64,000 nt of DNA, taken from NCBI GenBank assembly GCA_963727035.1, contig CAVSEY010000008.1, positions 30,124-94,123 of the forward strand, given 5' to 3'. Below, piece after piece: positions 14,614 to 23,504 of this stretch. The notes beneath the pieces are model-generated. The model was not told where the DNA came from. It saw only the letters and a program-made list of their open reading frames with translations, and did no database searches. The stretch is from Rhodoblastus sp963727035. Its GTDB lineage: Bacteria; Pseudomonadota; Alphaproteobacteria; Rhizobiales; Beijerinckiaceae. How positions within the stretch are numbered: the first letter of the stretch is position 1; each line of letters starts with the position of its first letter. The position numbers and the translations under genes are program-made.

Positions 14614-17600
14614 TCAGCTCGCCTCCAGCAGCCGTTCCGCCTGCTCCAGCTCCACCGACACCAGTTGCGACACGCCGCGTTCGGCTTGCGTCACGCCGAA
14701 CAGGCGGTCCATCCGCGCCATGGTGATCGGATTATGGGTGATGGTGATGAAGCGGGTGTCGGTCTTTTGCCGCATGTCGTCGAGAAGGTCGCAGAATCGT
14801 TCGACATTGGCGTCGTCGAGCGGCGCGTCCACTTCGTCGAGCACGCAGATCGGCGCCGGATTGGTCAAAAACACCGCGAAGATCAGCGACAGGGCGGTCA
14901 GCGCCTGTTCGCCGCCGGAAAGCAGGGTCATGGTCGCGGGCTTCTTGCCCGGCGGCTTGGCCAGGATTTCCAGGCCGGCTTCGAGCGGGTCGTCGGATTC
15001 GACCAGTTGCAGCTCCGCCGCCCCGCCGCCGAACAGCACCGTGAACAATTCGCGGAAATGGGCGTCCACCTTGGCGAAGGCGTCGAGCAGGCGCTCGCGG
15101 CCTTCCTTGTTGAGCGCGGCGATGGCGGCGCGCAATTTGCGGATCGCCTCGGCGAGGTCGTCGCGCTCGGCGGCGAGCTTGCTTTGTTCGTCCTCGATCG
15201 CCGCCAGTTCGTCCTCGGCGCGCAGATTGACGCCGCCGAGCCTTTCGCGGTCCTGCTTGAGGCTGGCGAGCCGGGCGCTGACGCCCTCCATCGGCGGCGG
15301 CTCGGCGCCGTCAGCGAGGCCGGCGAGCGCCGGCAGGCCCTGCGGCGCGCAATTCATCTGGTCGCCGATGTCGCGCACAAGGACCTGAAGCCGGGAGCCG
15401 GCGGCCTCGGCCTGGGCTTCGAGCCGGGCGCGGATTTCGCGCGCCGCGCTCATCGCCTCGAGCGCCGCGCGGGCGGCGCGGTCAGCCCCGGCCAGCGCGT
15501 TTTCGCCCTCGGCGCGGGCGTCGACGGCCTGTTTCTGCGCCGCTTCCGCCTCCTCGATCGTCCGGGCGAGCGAACGGCGCTGAAGCAGGAACTCGTCGGG
15601 CGCGTCTTCGAGCTTCGCCAGTTCCTCCTGCGCCTCGGTCAGGCGGAATTCGATTTCCTCGGTCTGGAACTGCGCGCGCGCGCGGCGGTCGAGCCAGCTT
15701 TTCTTCTCGCGGGCGATCGATTCGCGGCGGCGCAGCCGCGTCTCCGCCTCGCGGGAAAAAGCCTGCAGCGCGGCGCGCGCCTCGGAAGCCTCGGCGCGGT
15801 CGAGGGCGTTGGCGGCCCGCGCCACGTCGCGTTCGCCAAGCAAAGTCGCGGGTTCGGCGACATTGTCGAAGGCCTCGCGCGCCTCGAACAGGCGCTCGCG
15901 GGCTTCATCGCGCATGTCTTCCGCGCGCTGGCGCGCGTCTTCGAGATTGGCGAGGCGCGACAGGAACTGCGCCTGCCGTTTTTCCGCGGCGTTGGCCGAT
16001 TCGCGCGCCTCGGCCAAGGCTTTCTGGGTCAGGCGCGCGGCCTGCCGGGCGCGCTGGTCGGTCTCTGAAGCCTCCACAACGGCGGCTTGCGCCGCCGCCA
16101 TCCGGGCTTCCGCCTCCTCGACCGCGGCGCGGGCCTGCGCCGCCTCGATTTTCAGCTCTTCCAGCCGGTTCTTCTCAGTAAGCCGCCGCGCCGCCGGGGT
16201 CGGCGCCTCGGCGGCCTGGGTGAAGCCGTCCCAGCGCCACAGATCGCCTTCGATCGAAACCAGCCGCTGGCCGGTTTTCAGATGCTGGCGCAGGCTCGCG
16301 CCCATTTCGCGCGAAACCAGGCCGATCTGGGCAAGGCGGCGGTCAAGCGCGGCGGGGGCCTCGACCCATTCCGTCAGAGGCCGCGCGCCGGCGGGCAGGG
16401 CGGGATCGCCGGAGCTTTGGGTCACCGCCCAATGGGTCGGCGCGTCGTCGTCGTCCGCGGCGTCGAGATCGTCGCCGAGCGCCGCGCCCAGCGCCGCCTC
16501 AAGCCCGCGCGCGACGGCGATGCGCTCCAGCACCGCCGGCCAGCCGGCGCTGGCGCCGGTTTGCAGCAATTTGGCCAGAGCGCCGACCTCGGCTTCGAGT
16601 TTCTGGGCCTGTTTCTCGGCTTGCGCCAGCGGCCCGCGCACGAAATTCTCCTCGTCGCGGGCGAGCGCCAGCGCCGATTCGGCGGCCACGGCCTCTTCTT
16701 CGGCCAAAGCCGCCGCGTCCATCAGCCGTTCCGCCTCGGCCAGAGCCTCGGCCAGTTCGGCGTCGCTTTCCGCGCTGGCGCGCAAGGCGGCGATGTCGTC
16801 CTCGGCGCGCGCCAATTCGGCCTCGAAGCGCGCAAAAGCCTGTTCCTCGCGCCGCGCCGCATCGGCGAGCGCATTGCGCTGGGCCTCGGCGTTGGCGAAG
16901 GCGTTCTGGGCGATTTCCAGCGCTTCTTCGGAGGCGCGCAGTTTTTCTTCCGCCGCCTCGCAGCGCAGCCGCGCCTCCTCGACCAGATCGGCCTCGGCGT
17001 CGCCCGCGCCCGCCAGTTCCTCCTCCTCGGCTTCGAGCCGGGCCAGCGTCGCGGCGGCGTCCTCGTGATGGGCGCGTTCGCGGGCGAGGTCTCCCGCCGC
17101 CTGCGCGATCCGGCGCTCGGTCTCCGCCTTGCGCTCGGTCGCGCGCTTTTCCTCGCCGTCGAGGGCCTCGCGGGCGAGGACCAGCCGTTGCAGCGCGGCC
17201 GCGGCCTGGGCCTCGGCGTCGCGCAGGAAGGGCATGCGATGGGCGGCGAGCGCCTGCAAACGCGCGGCTTCCGCCTGTTGGCGGGTGCGCTCGGCGACAT
17301 CGACCACATTGCTCTCGAAGGCGTGTTTGGCCTCGTCGGCCTCGCGCGAGGCCTCGCGGAAGGAGATCAGCGCGATCAGGGCTTCGTGGCGGCGGATTTC
17401 GGCGGCCAGCGCCCGGTAGCGCGCGGCCTGGCGGGCCTGGCGGCGCAGGGATTCGGCCTGGGCGCCGATCTGGGTGATAACGTCTTCGAGGCGCAGGAGG
17501 TTGTCCTCGGCGCCCTTGAGGCGCAACTCCGCTTCCTGGCGGCGTGAATGCAAGCCGCCGATGCCGGCGGCTTCCTCGAGAATGCGGCGGCGGGCCTGCG

Positions 17601-18069
17601 GCTTGGCGGCGATGATTTCGCCGATCTGGCCCTGACGCACCATGGCGGGCGAGCGCGCGCCCGAAGACGCGTCGGCGAACAGCAATTGCACGTCGCGAGC
17701 GCGCACTTCGCGGCCATTGACGCGATAGGTCGAGCCCTGCTCGCGCTCGATCCGGCGGGTGATTTCGAGAATGTCCGTGTCGTTGAACATGGCGGGCGCC
17801 GAGCGCGCCCGGTTGTCGAGCGTCAGGACCACTTCGGCGTGGTTGCGCGAGGGGCGGGAGCCGGCGCCGGCGAAGATCACGTCGTCCATGCCGGAGGCGC
17901 GCATCTGCTTGTAGGAACTCTCGCCCATGACCCAGCGCAGGGCCTCGACGAGATTGGACTTGCCGCAGCCGTTCGGCCCCACCACGCCGGTCAGGCCGGG
18001 GGTGATGACGAAATCGGTCGGCTCAACGAAGCTCTTGAAGCCGGTCAGTCGCAGCTTTTCGAATCGCAT
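14614..18069 (-). CDS. smc: Chromosome segregation protein SMC
   Basis: An 1151-aa condensin-type ATPase. The Walker A motif GPNGCGKSN lies at residues 31-39, long Glu/Ala/Arg-rich coiled coils flank a hinge near residues 500-640, and the C-terminal head carries the signature LLSGGEQALTALSL and Walker B ICVLDEVDAPLDD. It organises the chromosome with ScpA and ScpB. In other Hyphomicrobiales smc is often found downstream of mutY-DUF721-dsbA; here gcv genes, a dehydrogenase and a toxin-antitoxin pair lie between. A decayed copy of its first about 150 bases lies at 19165-19315. Confidence 0.97.
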   Translation of the reverse strand: MRFEKLRLTGFKSFVEPTDFVITPGLTGVVGPNGCGKSNLVEALRWVMGESSYKQMRASGMDDVIFAGAGSRPSRNHAEVVLTLDNRARSAPAMFNDTDILEITRRIEREQGSTYRVNGREVRARDVQLLFADASSGARSPAMVRQGQIGEIIAAKPQARRRILEEAAGIGGLHSRRQEAELRLKGAEDNLLRLEDVITQIGAQAESLRRQARQAARYRALAAEIRRHEALIALISFREASREADEAKHAFESNVVDVAERTRQQAEAARLQALAAHRMPFLRDAEAQAAAALQRLVLAREALDGEEKRATERKAETERRIAQAAGDLARERAHHEDAAATLARLEAEEEELAGAGDAEADLVEEARLRCEAAEEKLRASEEALEIAQNAFANAEAQRNALADAARREEQAFARFEAELARAEDDIAALRASAESDAELAEALAEAERLMDAAALAEEEAVAAESALALARDEENFVRGPLAQAEKQAQKLEAEVGALAKLLQTGASAGWPAVLERIAVARGLEAALGAALGDDLDAADDDDAPTHWAVTQSSGDPALPAGARPLTEWVEAPAALDRRLAQIGLVSREMGASLRQHLKTGQRLVSIEGDLWRWDGFTQAAEAPTPAARRLTEKNRLEELKIEAAQARAAVEEAEARMAAAQAAVVEASETDQRARQAARLTQKALAEARESANAAEKRQAQFLSRLANLEDARQRAEDMRDEARERLFEAREAFDNVAEPATLLGERDVARAANALDRAEASEARAALQAFSREAETRLRRRESIAREKKSWLDRRARAQFQTEEIEFRLTEAQEELAKLEDAPDEFLLQRRSLARTIEEAEAAQKQAVDARAEGENALAGADRAARAALEAMSAAREIRARLEAQAEAAGSRLQVLVRDIGDQMNCAPQGLPALAGLADGAEPPPMEGVSARLASLKQDRERLGGVNLRAEDELAAIEDEQSKLAAERDDLAEAIRKLRAAIAALNKEGRERLLDAFAKVDAHFRELFTVLFGGGAAELQLVESDDPLEAGLEILAKPPGKKPATMTLLSGGEQALTALSLIFAVFLTNPAPICVLDEVDAPLDDANVERFCDLLDDMRQKTDTRFITITHNPITMARMDRLFGVTQAERGVSQLVSVELEQAERLLEAS
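17897..18046 (-). repeat. Segment of smc duplicated downstream (intact copy)
   Basis: This part of the smc 5' end, covering the Walker A region, is repeated in the same orientation at 19165-19315. By eye about nine of ten positions agree. The dehydrogenase gene 18250-19137 lies between the two copies. Confidence 0.9.
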
Positions 18070-18249
18070 ATCCGGGCGAGGGCGCTCCTTGGACTGGGAC
18101 GGGATCAGAGCGCCAGAAGCCCCGACGAATCAAGCGCGGCCATGCCGAAAGTTGGGGAAAAGCGGCAGGGGGATCTGGTTGCAGACTTGCCGTTCCTGGT
18201 CACAATAGTCAGGTCGGCGGTCAACGCGCCCTCGCATATGGAGCGGAAC

Positions 18250-19137
18250 ATGAAAGTCGGGTTTATCGGTCTGGGGCAAATGGGCGTTGGAATGGCGGCC
18301 AACCTTGTGAAGGCCGGTCATGACGTCTTCGTTTTCAATCGCACCGGCGCCAAGGCCGAGCCGCTTGTCGCGCAGGGCGCGCACGTCGCGGCCGATATCG
18401 CGGCGGCCTGTCGCGGCGACACGGTCGTCACGATGCTTGCGGATGACGACGCGCTGCGCAAAGTCGCTTTCGGACCGGGCGGTCTGGTCGCCCATCTCGG
18501 CAAGGGCGCGGTCCATATTTCATCAAGCACCATCAGCGTGGCGCTGGCGGAAGAACTGGAGGCCGCCCATGCCGCGGCAGGCCAGAGATTCGTCTCGGCC
18601 CCGGTATTCGGCCGCCCGGAGGCGGCCGCCGCCGCCAAGCTTTTCGTGGTGGCCGCCGGCGCGCCGGAGACCCTTGCCGAAATGGCGCCTTTGTTCGACG
18701 CCATGGGGCAAAGAACCTTTATCGTCGCGGAAACCCCCAAAACCGCCAATCTGGTGAAGCTGAGCGGCAATTTCCTGATCGCCGCCGTGATCGAAAGCCT
18801 GGGCGAGGCCATGGCGCTCGTCAGCAAGGCGGGCGTCGATCGCGGCCAATATGTCGATCTGCTGACATCGACATTGTTCGGCGCGCCGGTCTATCGCACT
18901 TACGGGGCTTTGATCGCCGAGCGAAAATTCGAACCTGCCGGCTTTGCCGCCACACTCGGGCAGAAAGACATCCGGCTGGCGCTGGCAGCCGCTGAATCCT
19001 TGTCGGTCCCGCTGCCGCTGGCAAGCCTGCTGCGCGACCGCTTCCTGACGCTGATCGCCAATGGCGGCGCCGCCCTCGACTGGTCCGCCATCGCCGATCT
19101 CGCCAGCCGTGACGCGGGGTTGAACGGCCAGCGCTGA
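18250..19137 (+). CDS. NAD(P)-dependent dehydrogenase, 3-hydroxyisobutyrate family
   Basis: A 295-aa beta-hydroxyacid dehydrogenase. The N-terminal Rossmann motif is GLGQMGVGMAANLVKAG. The catalytic lysine lies in NLVKLSGNFLIA, and the family segment SAPVFGRPEAA is present. Related enzymes include glyoxylate/succinic-semialdehyde reductases and imine reductases, so the substrate is open. I use the ATG at 18250; an in-frame ATG four codons upstream is also possible. The gene is bracketed by smc and a decayed direct copy of the smc 5' end, which suggests insertion next to smc. Confidence 0.88.
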   Translation: MKVGFIGLGQMGVGMAANLVKAGHDVFVFNRTGAKAEPLVAQGAHVAADIAAACRGDTVVTMLADDDALRKVAFGPGGLVAHLGKGAVHISSSTISVALAEELEAAHAAAGQRFVSAPVFGRPEAAAAAKLFVVAAGAPETLAEMAPLFDAMGQRTFIVAETPKTANLVKLSGNFLIAAVIESLGEAMALVSKAGVDRGQYVDLLTSTLFGAPVYRTYGALIAERKFEPAGFAATLGQKDIRLALAAAESLSVPLPLASLLRDRFLTLIANGGAALDWSAIADLASRDAGLNGQR

Positions 19138-19164
19138 CCGGGCCGAACGGCGTCGGGCTCGCGG

Positions 19165-19335
19165 GCGCGCATCTGCTTGCAGGAATTCTCGCCCATGAGC
19201 CAGCGCAGGGCCACCGCCGAGGTTGGACGCGCCGCCGCCGTTCGGCCCCCCCACCCCGGTCAGGCCGGGGGTGATGACGAAATCTGTCGGCTCAACGAAG
19301 CTGTTGAAGCCGGTCTGGAATCGCGCGCGCCCCAT
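19165..19335 (-). pseudogene. Decayed smc 5'-end fragment
   Basis: Translation on the minus strand gives smc-like pieces in two frames: NSFVEPTDFVITPGLTGVGG, then ALRWLMGENSCKQMRA. Walker A has changed from GCGKS to GGGAS, losing the catalytic lysine, and a one-base insertion splits the frame. It corresponds to roughly the first 60 codons of smc. It is a non-functional partial duplication, not a start of a second SMC. Confidence 0.88.
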
Positions 19336-19489
19336 TTGGTGGAGGCGCCGGGAGCTTAGCCATCTGGAATCAATGCCATACGAACAAGACAGCCGGCGCG
19401 ATCATAGGTACGGCCCTCCGAAACAGCACTGGAAATGTCTCCGTGTTCCGGCTACAATCCAGAATATCCGGAAAGTGAGCATAGTTGAT

Positions 19490-19756
19490 ATGATGCGCGT
19501 GACTTCAACGGAGTTCGGCAAGGAAGTCGGCCGCTATCAGGATGCGGCGCTGAGCCAGCCCGTCATCGTCACCCGCAACGGGCGGGATCGCACCGTCATG
19601 ATTTCGGCCGAGGAATATTGGCGGCTCAAGCGGCGGGACCGCCGCGTCCATCGAGCGGGAGAACTCCCCGACGATCTGGTCGAAGCGGTCAAAGACGCCA
19701 AAATGGATGAGCGCCACGCCCATCTCGATGAACTCATCAAAGATTGGACGCCGTGA
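19490..19756 (+). CDS. Phd/YefM-family antitoxin
   Basis: An 88-aa antitoxin. The N-terminus VTSTEFGKEVGRYQDAALSQPVIVTRNGR is the Phd/YefM DNA-binding fold, followed by TVMISAEEYWRLKRRDRR and an acidic C-terminal tail for toxin neutralisation. Starts at 19490 or 19493 are equivalent. Its stop overlaps the GTG start of the next gene by four bases (GTGA), so the two are translationally coupled. It lies just beyond the decayed smc fragment. Confidence 0.88.
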   Translation: MMRVTSTEFGKEVGRYQDAALSQPVIVTRNGRDRTVMISAEEYWRLKRRDRRVHRAGELPDDLVEAVKDAKMDERHAHLDELIKDWTP

Positions 19757-20190
19757 ACTTGCCAAAGCCGGAACCCGGCCTTGTCATTCGATATTCCTAT
19801 CTCTGGGCGCGCGAGCATGACGAGGGCCGCGAGGAAGGCGTCAAGGATCGGCCCTGCGCGATCATTCTCGCGACCGTTGACCGGGAAGGCGAAACGCAAG
19901 TCGTCGTCGTTCCGGTGACGCTTAGCGCGCCGGACCACCCGGCGGCGGCTCTCGAATTGCCGCAAGCGATCAAAAAGCTGCTCGGTCTCGATTCCGAACG
20001 CTCGTGGGTCGTCGTCTCGGAAAGCAATCTGTTCGAATGGCCCGGCCCCGATCTGCGCCGCGTCGGGGATCGCGACGACAGCTCCGTCGCTTACGGCTAT
20101 TTGCCGCCACGATTTTTTGCCGAGCTGCAACGGCGTTTCATCGCGCTGGAGACCGCCGCCCGCTCGCGGCGCGTCCCGCGCACCGAATAG
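19753..20190 (+). CDS. PemK/MazF-like growth inhibitor toxin
   Basis: A 145-aa protein from a GTG overlapping the antitoxin stop. The N-terminus PKPEPGLVIRYSYLW, then RPCAIILATV and TQVVVVPVTLSAP, matches the PemK/MazF-like barrel group annotated as plasmid maintenance or growth-inhibitor proteins. These are usually mRNA endoribonucleases, but this subgroup is less characterised. Together with the antitoxin it forms a type II pair. The toxin reading frame is intact, unlike the VapC pair near 2.5 kb. Confidence 0.8.
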   Translation: MNLPKPEPGLVIRYSYLWAREHDEGREEGVKDRPCAIILATVDREGETQVVVVPVTLSAPDHPAAALELPQAIKKLLGLDSERSWVVVSESNLFEWPGPDLRRVGDRDDSSVAYGYLPPRFFAELQRRFIALETAARSRRVPRTE

Positions 20191-20244
20191 CTGCTTTCAT
20201 CATCGTCTGCGAGCGGCGTTCGAGGACGCCCACAGATATGAAAG

Positions 20245-20568
20245 TCACCCCGGCCGCTTCGTCTCGGCGACCGCCTCAAAACCTTCGAAATGGGGCGGGC
20301 CGAGATAGAGGCCCTGGGTCTTGGGCGCGCCGGAATGGGCGCGGCGGAAGGCTTCGGAGCGGGTCCAGTCCTCGAAATGCTTTCGCGTTTCCCAGATGGT
20401 GTGGGAGACGAACAAGGTCGCCTCGTCGTCGCTCGGGCCGCGCAGCAGATGGAAGACGACGAAGCCGGGCATGGCGGGCAGGTCGCTCTGGCGGTTGCGC
20501 CAGACCTCTTCGAAATCCTGCTCGCGTCCAAGCGCGACGCGAAAGCGGTTCATGGCGATGAAGGTCAT
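20245..20568 (-). CDS. Antibiotic-biosynthesis/IsdG-like heme monooxygenase
   Basis: A 107-aa ferredoxin-like dimeric barrel protein. The three residues used by IsdG-type heme oxygenases appear to be present: Asn7 (AMNRF), Trp68 (FEDWTR) and His78 (FRRAHSG), with the Trp-His spacing of ten seen in IsdG. It could therefore open heme to release iron. It lies 35 bases after gcvPB on the same strand and may ride on that transcript, though a functional link to glycine cleavage is not obvious. Confidence 0.82.
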   Translation of the reverse strand: MTFIAMNRFRVALGREQDFEEVWRNRQSDLPAMPGFVVFHLLRGPSDDEATLFVSHTIWETRKHFEDWTRSEAFRRAHSGAPKTQGLYLGPPHFEGFEAVAETKRPG

Positions 20569-20603
20569 GGGTTTTCCCTTTCAGGCAGGTTTTTCATGCC
20601 AGC

Positions 20604-22154
20604 TCACGCCTCGACCGGCTTGGGCGGGGTCCAGCGCAATATCGGCTTGCGCGCGGCGGCGGTCTCGTCGAGCCGCTTGCGCGGGGCGTAATATGGCGCG
20701 CCCAAAAAACGCTCCCTTTCGCCGCGCAGCGCCCGGATCGCGAGATCGCGCAAGGTCGCGATGAACAAGGTCAGCGAGACGATCGATTCCGATTCGGTCG
20801 GTTCGATCAGCATGGCGCCATGGACCACCAGCGGGAAATAGATGGTCATCGGATGGATGCCCTCGTCGATCATCGCCTTGGCGAAATCGAGCGTGGTGAT
20901 CCCGGTGTCCTTGAGCCAGCGGTCGTCGAACAGCACCTCATGCATGCAGATTCGGTCGCCGAAGGGCGAGGAGAACAGGTCGTTCAGGCAGACCCGGACA
21001 TAATTGGCCGCGATCACCGCATCTTCCGAGGCCTTGGCCAGGCCGTCGGCGCCGTGGGACAGGATATAGGCCAGAGCGCGCACGAACATGCCCATCTGGC
21101 CGTGGAAGGCGGCCATGCGCCCAAAGAACTCCGTGCCTTCGCTTTCCTCGACCAGGGTCAGCTTTTCGCCGTCGCGCCTGACGAAAGGCGCCGGCGCGTA
21201 AGCCGCCAGCCGGCTCGACAGAACCACCGGCCCGGCGCCGGGACCGCCGCCGCCGTGGGGCGTCGAAAAGGTCTTGTGCAGATTGATGTGCATGGCGTCG
21301 ATGCCGAGGTCGCCGGGCCGCACTTTCGCGACGATGGCGTTGAAATTGGCGCCGTCGCAATAGAAAAAAGCCCCGGCCTCGTGCACCAGCCGGCCGATTT
21401 CCACGATGTCGCGCTCGAACAACCCGCAGGTGTTGGGATTGGTCAGCATGATCGCCGCGACATCCGGGCCGAGCGCGGCGGCGACCGCCTCGGGGTGGAC
21501 CAGACCGTCCGCTCCGGCCGGGATCGCGCGCACGGAAAAGCCTAGAGCGGCGGCGGTCGCGGGATTGGTGCCGTGCGCCGATTCGGGCGCCAGAACCACC
21601 TTGCGCGTCGCTCCTTCGCCGCGTGCGGCAATGGCCGCCTTGATCGCCATCATGCCGCACATTTCGCCATGCGCGCCGGCCTTGGGCGTCAGCGCCACGG
21701 CCTCCATGTCGGTGAGCTTGAGCAGCCAGAAGGACAGTTCCTCCATCAGCGCCAGCGCGCCCTGGACGGTCGAGACCGGCTGGAGCGGATGGATGTCGGC
21801 AAAGCCGGGCAGGCGCGCCATTTTCTCGTTGAGGCGCGGATTGTGCTTCATCGTGCAGGAGCCGAGCGGATAAGGCCCCATGTCGATGGCGTAATTCTTC
21901 TGCGACAGCTTGACGTAATGGCGCATCGTCTCCGGCTCGGACAGGCCGGGCAGGCCGATTTCGCTGTTGCGCTCCAGCCCGCCGAGGCGCGGCGTGAAAG
22001 GTTTTGGCGGATCGAGATCGACGCCGGTAAAATCGCGGCGGCCGATGTCGAAGATCAGCGCCTCGTGGATTTGCAACGCTTTGGCGCCGGTGAAGGTTTG
22101 CGTGGCGAGCGGGGTCGCGGCGCGCGGCTGGGTGGGGCGGCCTTCGCTGTTCAT
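20604..22154 (-). CDS. gcvPB: Glycine dehydrogenase (decarboxylating) subunit 2
   Basis: A 516-aa PLP-binding half of the two-subunit P-protein of the glycine cleavage system. The PLP lysine lies in HINLHKTFSTPHGGGGPG; MGPYPLGSCTMKHNPR and DGANFNAIVAKVRPGD are also diagnostic. It decarboxylates glycine and passes aminomethyl to the H-protein. Its ATG overlaps the gcvPA stop by four bases. GcvH and GcvT are not in the window. Confidence 0.97.
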   Translation of the reverse strand: MNSEGRPTQPRAATPLATQTFTGAKALQIHEALIFDIGRRDFTGVDLDPPKPFTPRLGGLERNSEIGLPGLSEPETMRHYVKLSQKNYAIDMGPYPLGSCTMKHNPRLNEKMARLPGFADIHPLQPVSTVQGALALMEELSFWLLKLTDMEAVALTPKAGAHGEMCGMMAIKAAIAARGEGATRKVVLAPESAHGTNPATAAALGFSVRAIPAGADGLVHPEAVAAALGPDVAAIMLTNPNTCGLFERDIVEIGRLVHEAGAFFYCDGANFNAIVAKVRPGDLGIDAMHINLHKTFSTPHGGGGPGAGPVVLSSRLAAYAPAPFVRRDGEKLTLVEESEGTEFFGRMAAFHGQMGMFVRALAYILSHGADGLAKASEDAVIAANYVRVCLNDLFSSPFGDRICMHEVLFDDRWLKDTGITTLDFAKAMIDEGIHPMTIYFPLVVHGAMLIEPTESESIVSLTLFIATLRDLAIRALRGERERFLGAPYYAPRKRLDETAAARKPILRWTPPKPVEA

Positions 22155-23497
22155 GCGCTCAGTTCCTGCTTCAGCGCGGCGAGGAAGGCGGCGCGATCCT
22201 CGTCGGTGTTGACTTCGCTCGACGCCACCAGCAGCAGGTCGTCGAGGCCGGCCCCGGGGAGAAGCCGCGAAACCGGGACGCCGGCGAGCACGCCGCGCGC
22301 CGCCATGCGCTCGACCAGATCCGCCGCCGAGCCCTTCACCCGCACAGTGAATTCATTGAAGAAGCCGCGGTTCAGGACTTCGACGCCCGGCGTCGTTTCG
22401 AGCGCCTCGGCCAAAGCCACGGCGTTGGCGTGATTGATCAAAGCCAGCTGTTTCAGGCCGGTTTCGCCGAGCAGCGACAGATGGATCGAGAAGGCGAGGG
22501 CGCACAGGCCGGAATTGGTGCAGATGTTGGAGGTCGCCTTTTCGCGGCGGATGTGCTGTTCGCGGGTCGAGAGCGTCAGCACGAAGCCTGGCCGCCCGTC
22601 GGAGTCCACGCTGCGGCCGCACAGCCGGCCCGGAGACTGGCGCACATATTTGTCGCGGGTGGCGAACAGGCCGAGATAGGGGCCGCCGAAATTCAGGCCA
22701 TTGCCGATCGACTGGCCCTCGCCGACCACGATGTCGGCGCCCATGGCGCCGGGCGATTCGATCAGGCCGAGGGACAGCGGTTCGGTCACGACCGCGACCA
22801 GCAGCACGCCCTTGGCGCGGCAGGCTTCGGCCAGCGGCCGGAGGTCGCGCAGATTGCCGAAAAAATCCGGGTTCTGCACCACGACGCAGGACAGGCTGTC
22901 GTCGAGGGCGCCGATCAAATCTTCTGTCCCGCGCGGGTCGGGCGGCAGGAGCGCGATCTCGTCCTCGGCCATGTCGGAGAGGGTGCGCGCGGTCTCGGCG
23001 TAATGCGGATGCAGCCCGCCCGACAGCAGCGCCTTGCGGCGGCGCGTCACGCGATGCGCCATCAGGATCGCCTCGGCGGTCGCGGTCGAACCGTCATACA
23101 TCGAGGCGTTGGCGACCTCCATGCCGGTCAGATTGGCGACCTGGGTCTGGAATTCGAACAGGACCTGAAGCGTGCCCTGCGAGATTTCCGGCTGGTAGGG
23201 CGTATAGGCGGTGAGGAATTCCGAACGCTGGATCAGGTGGTCCACCGTCGCCGGCACATGATGCTTGTAGGCGCCGGCGCCGACGAAAAAGGGAACCGCG
23301 CCCGCCGCGACATTTCTCGCCGCCAGCGCCGAAAGCCTGCGCTCCACCTCCAGCTCGGTCTTGCGCAAAGGCAGGTCGAGCAGCCCGGTCAGCAAAGCGT
23401 CGCGCGGCGCGTCGGCGTAAAGCTCGTTGACCGAGGCGACGCCGATGCGCGCCAGCATGTCGTCACGCTCCTGGCCGCTGAGCGGAAGATAACGCAT
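22151..23497 (-). CDS. gcvPA: Glycine dehydrogenase (decarboxylating) subunit 1
   Basis: A 448-aa subunit that pairs with GcvPB. The start MRYLPLSGQERDDMLARIG is family-typical and lies 7 bases after the dsbA-like stop. Motifs include FVGAGAYKHHVPATVDHL, TPYQPEISQGTLQ and MYDGSTATAEAILMA. No glycine riboswitch is recognisable upstream, as dsbA directly precedes. The enzyme matters for one-carbon flow to serine and methylene-tetrahydrofolate. Confidence 0.96.
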   Translation of the reverse strand: MRYLPLSGQERDDMLARIGVASVNELYADAPRDALLTGLLDLPLRKTELEVERRLSALAARNVAAGAVPFFVGAGAYKHHVPATVDHLIQRSEFLTAYTPYQPEISQGTLQVLFEFQTQVANLTGMEVANASMYDGSTATAEAILMAHRVTRRRKALLSGGLHPHYAETARTLSDMAEDEIALLPPDPRGTEDLIGALDDSLSCVVVQNPDFFGNLRDLRPLAEACRAKGVLLVAVVTEPLSLGLIESPGAMGADIVVGEGQSIGNGLNFGGPYLGLFATRDKYVRQSPGRLCGRSVDSDGRPGFVLTLSTREQHIRREKATSNICTNSGLCALAFSIHLSLLGETGLKQLALINHANAVALAEALETTPGVEVLNRGFFNEFTVRVKGSAADLVERMAARGVLAGVPVSRLLPGAGLDDLLLVASSEVNTDEDRAAFLAALKQELSA

Positions 23498-23504
23498 GTC
23501 GATC

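Noticed and set aside
14563..17547. Long plus-strand frames opposite smc
   Set aside because: Low-complexity Ala/Arg/Gly sequences that are shadows of the smc coiled-coil codons.
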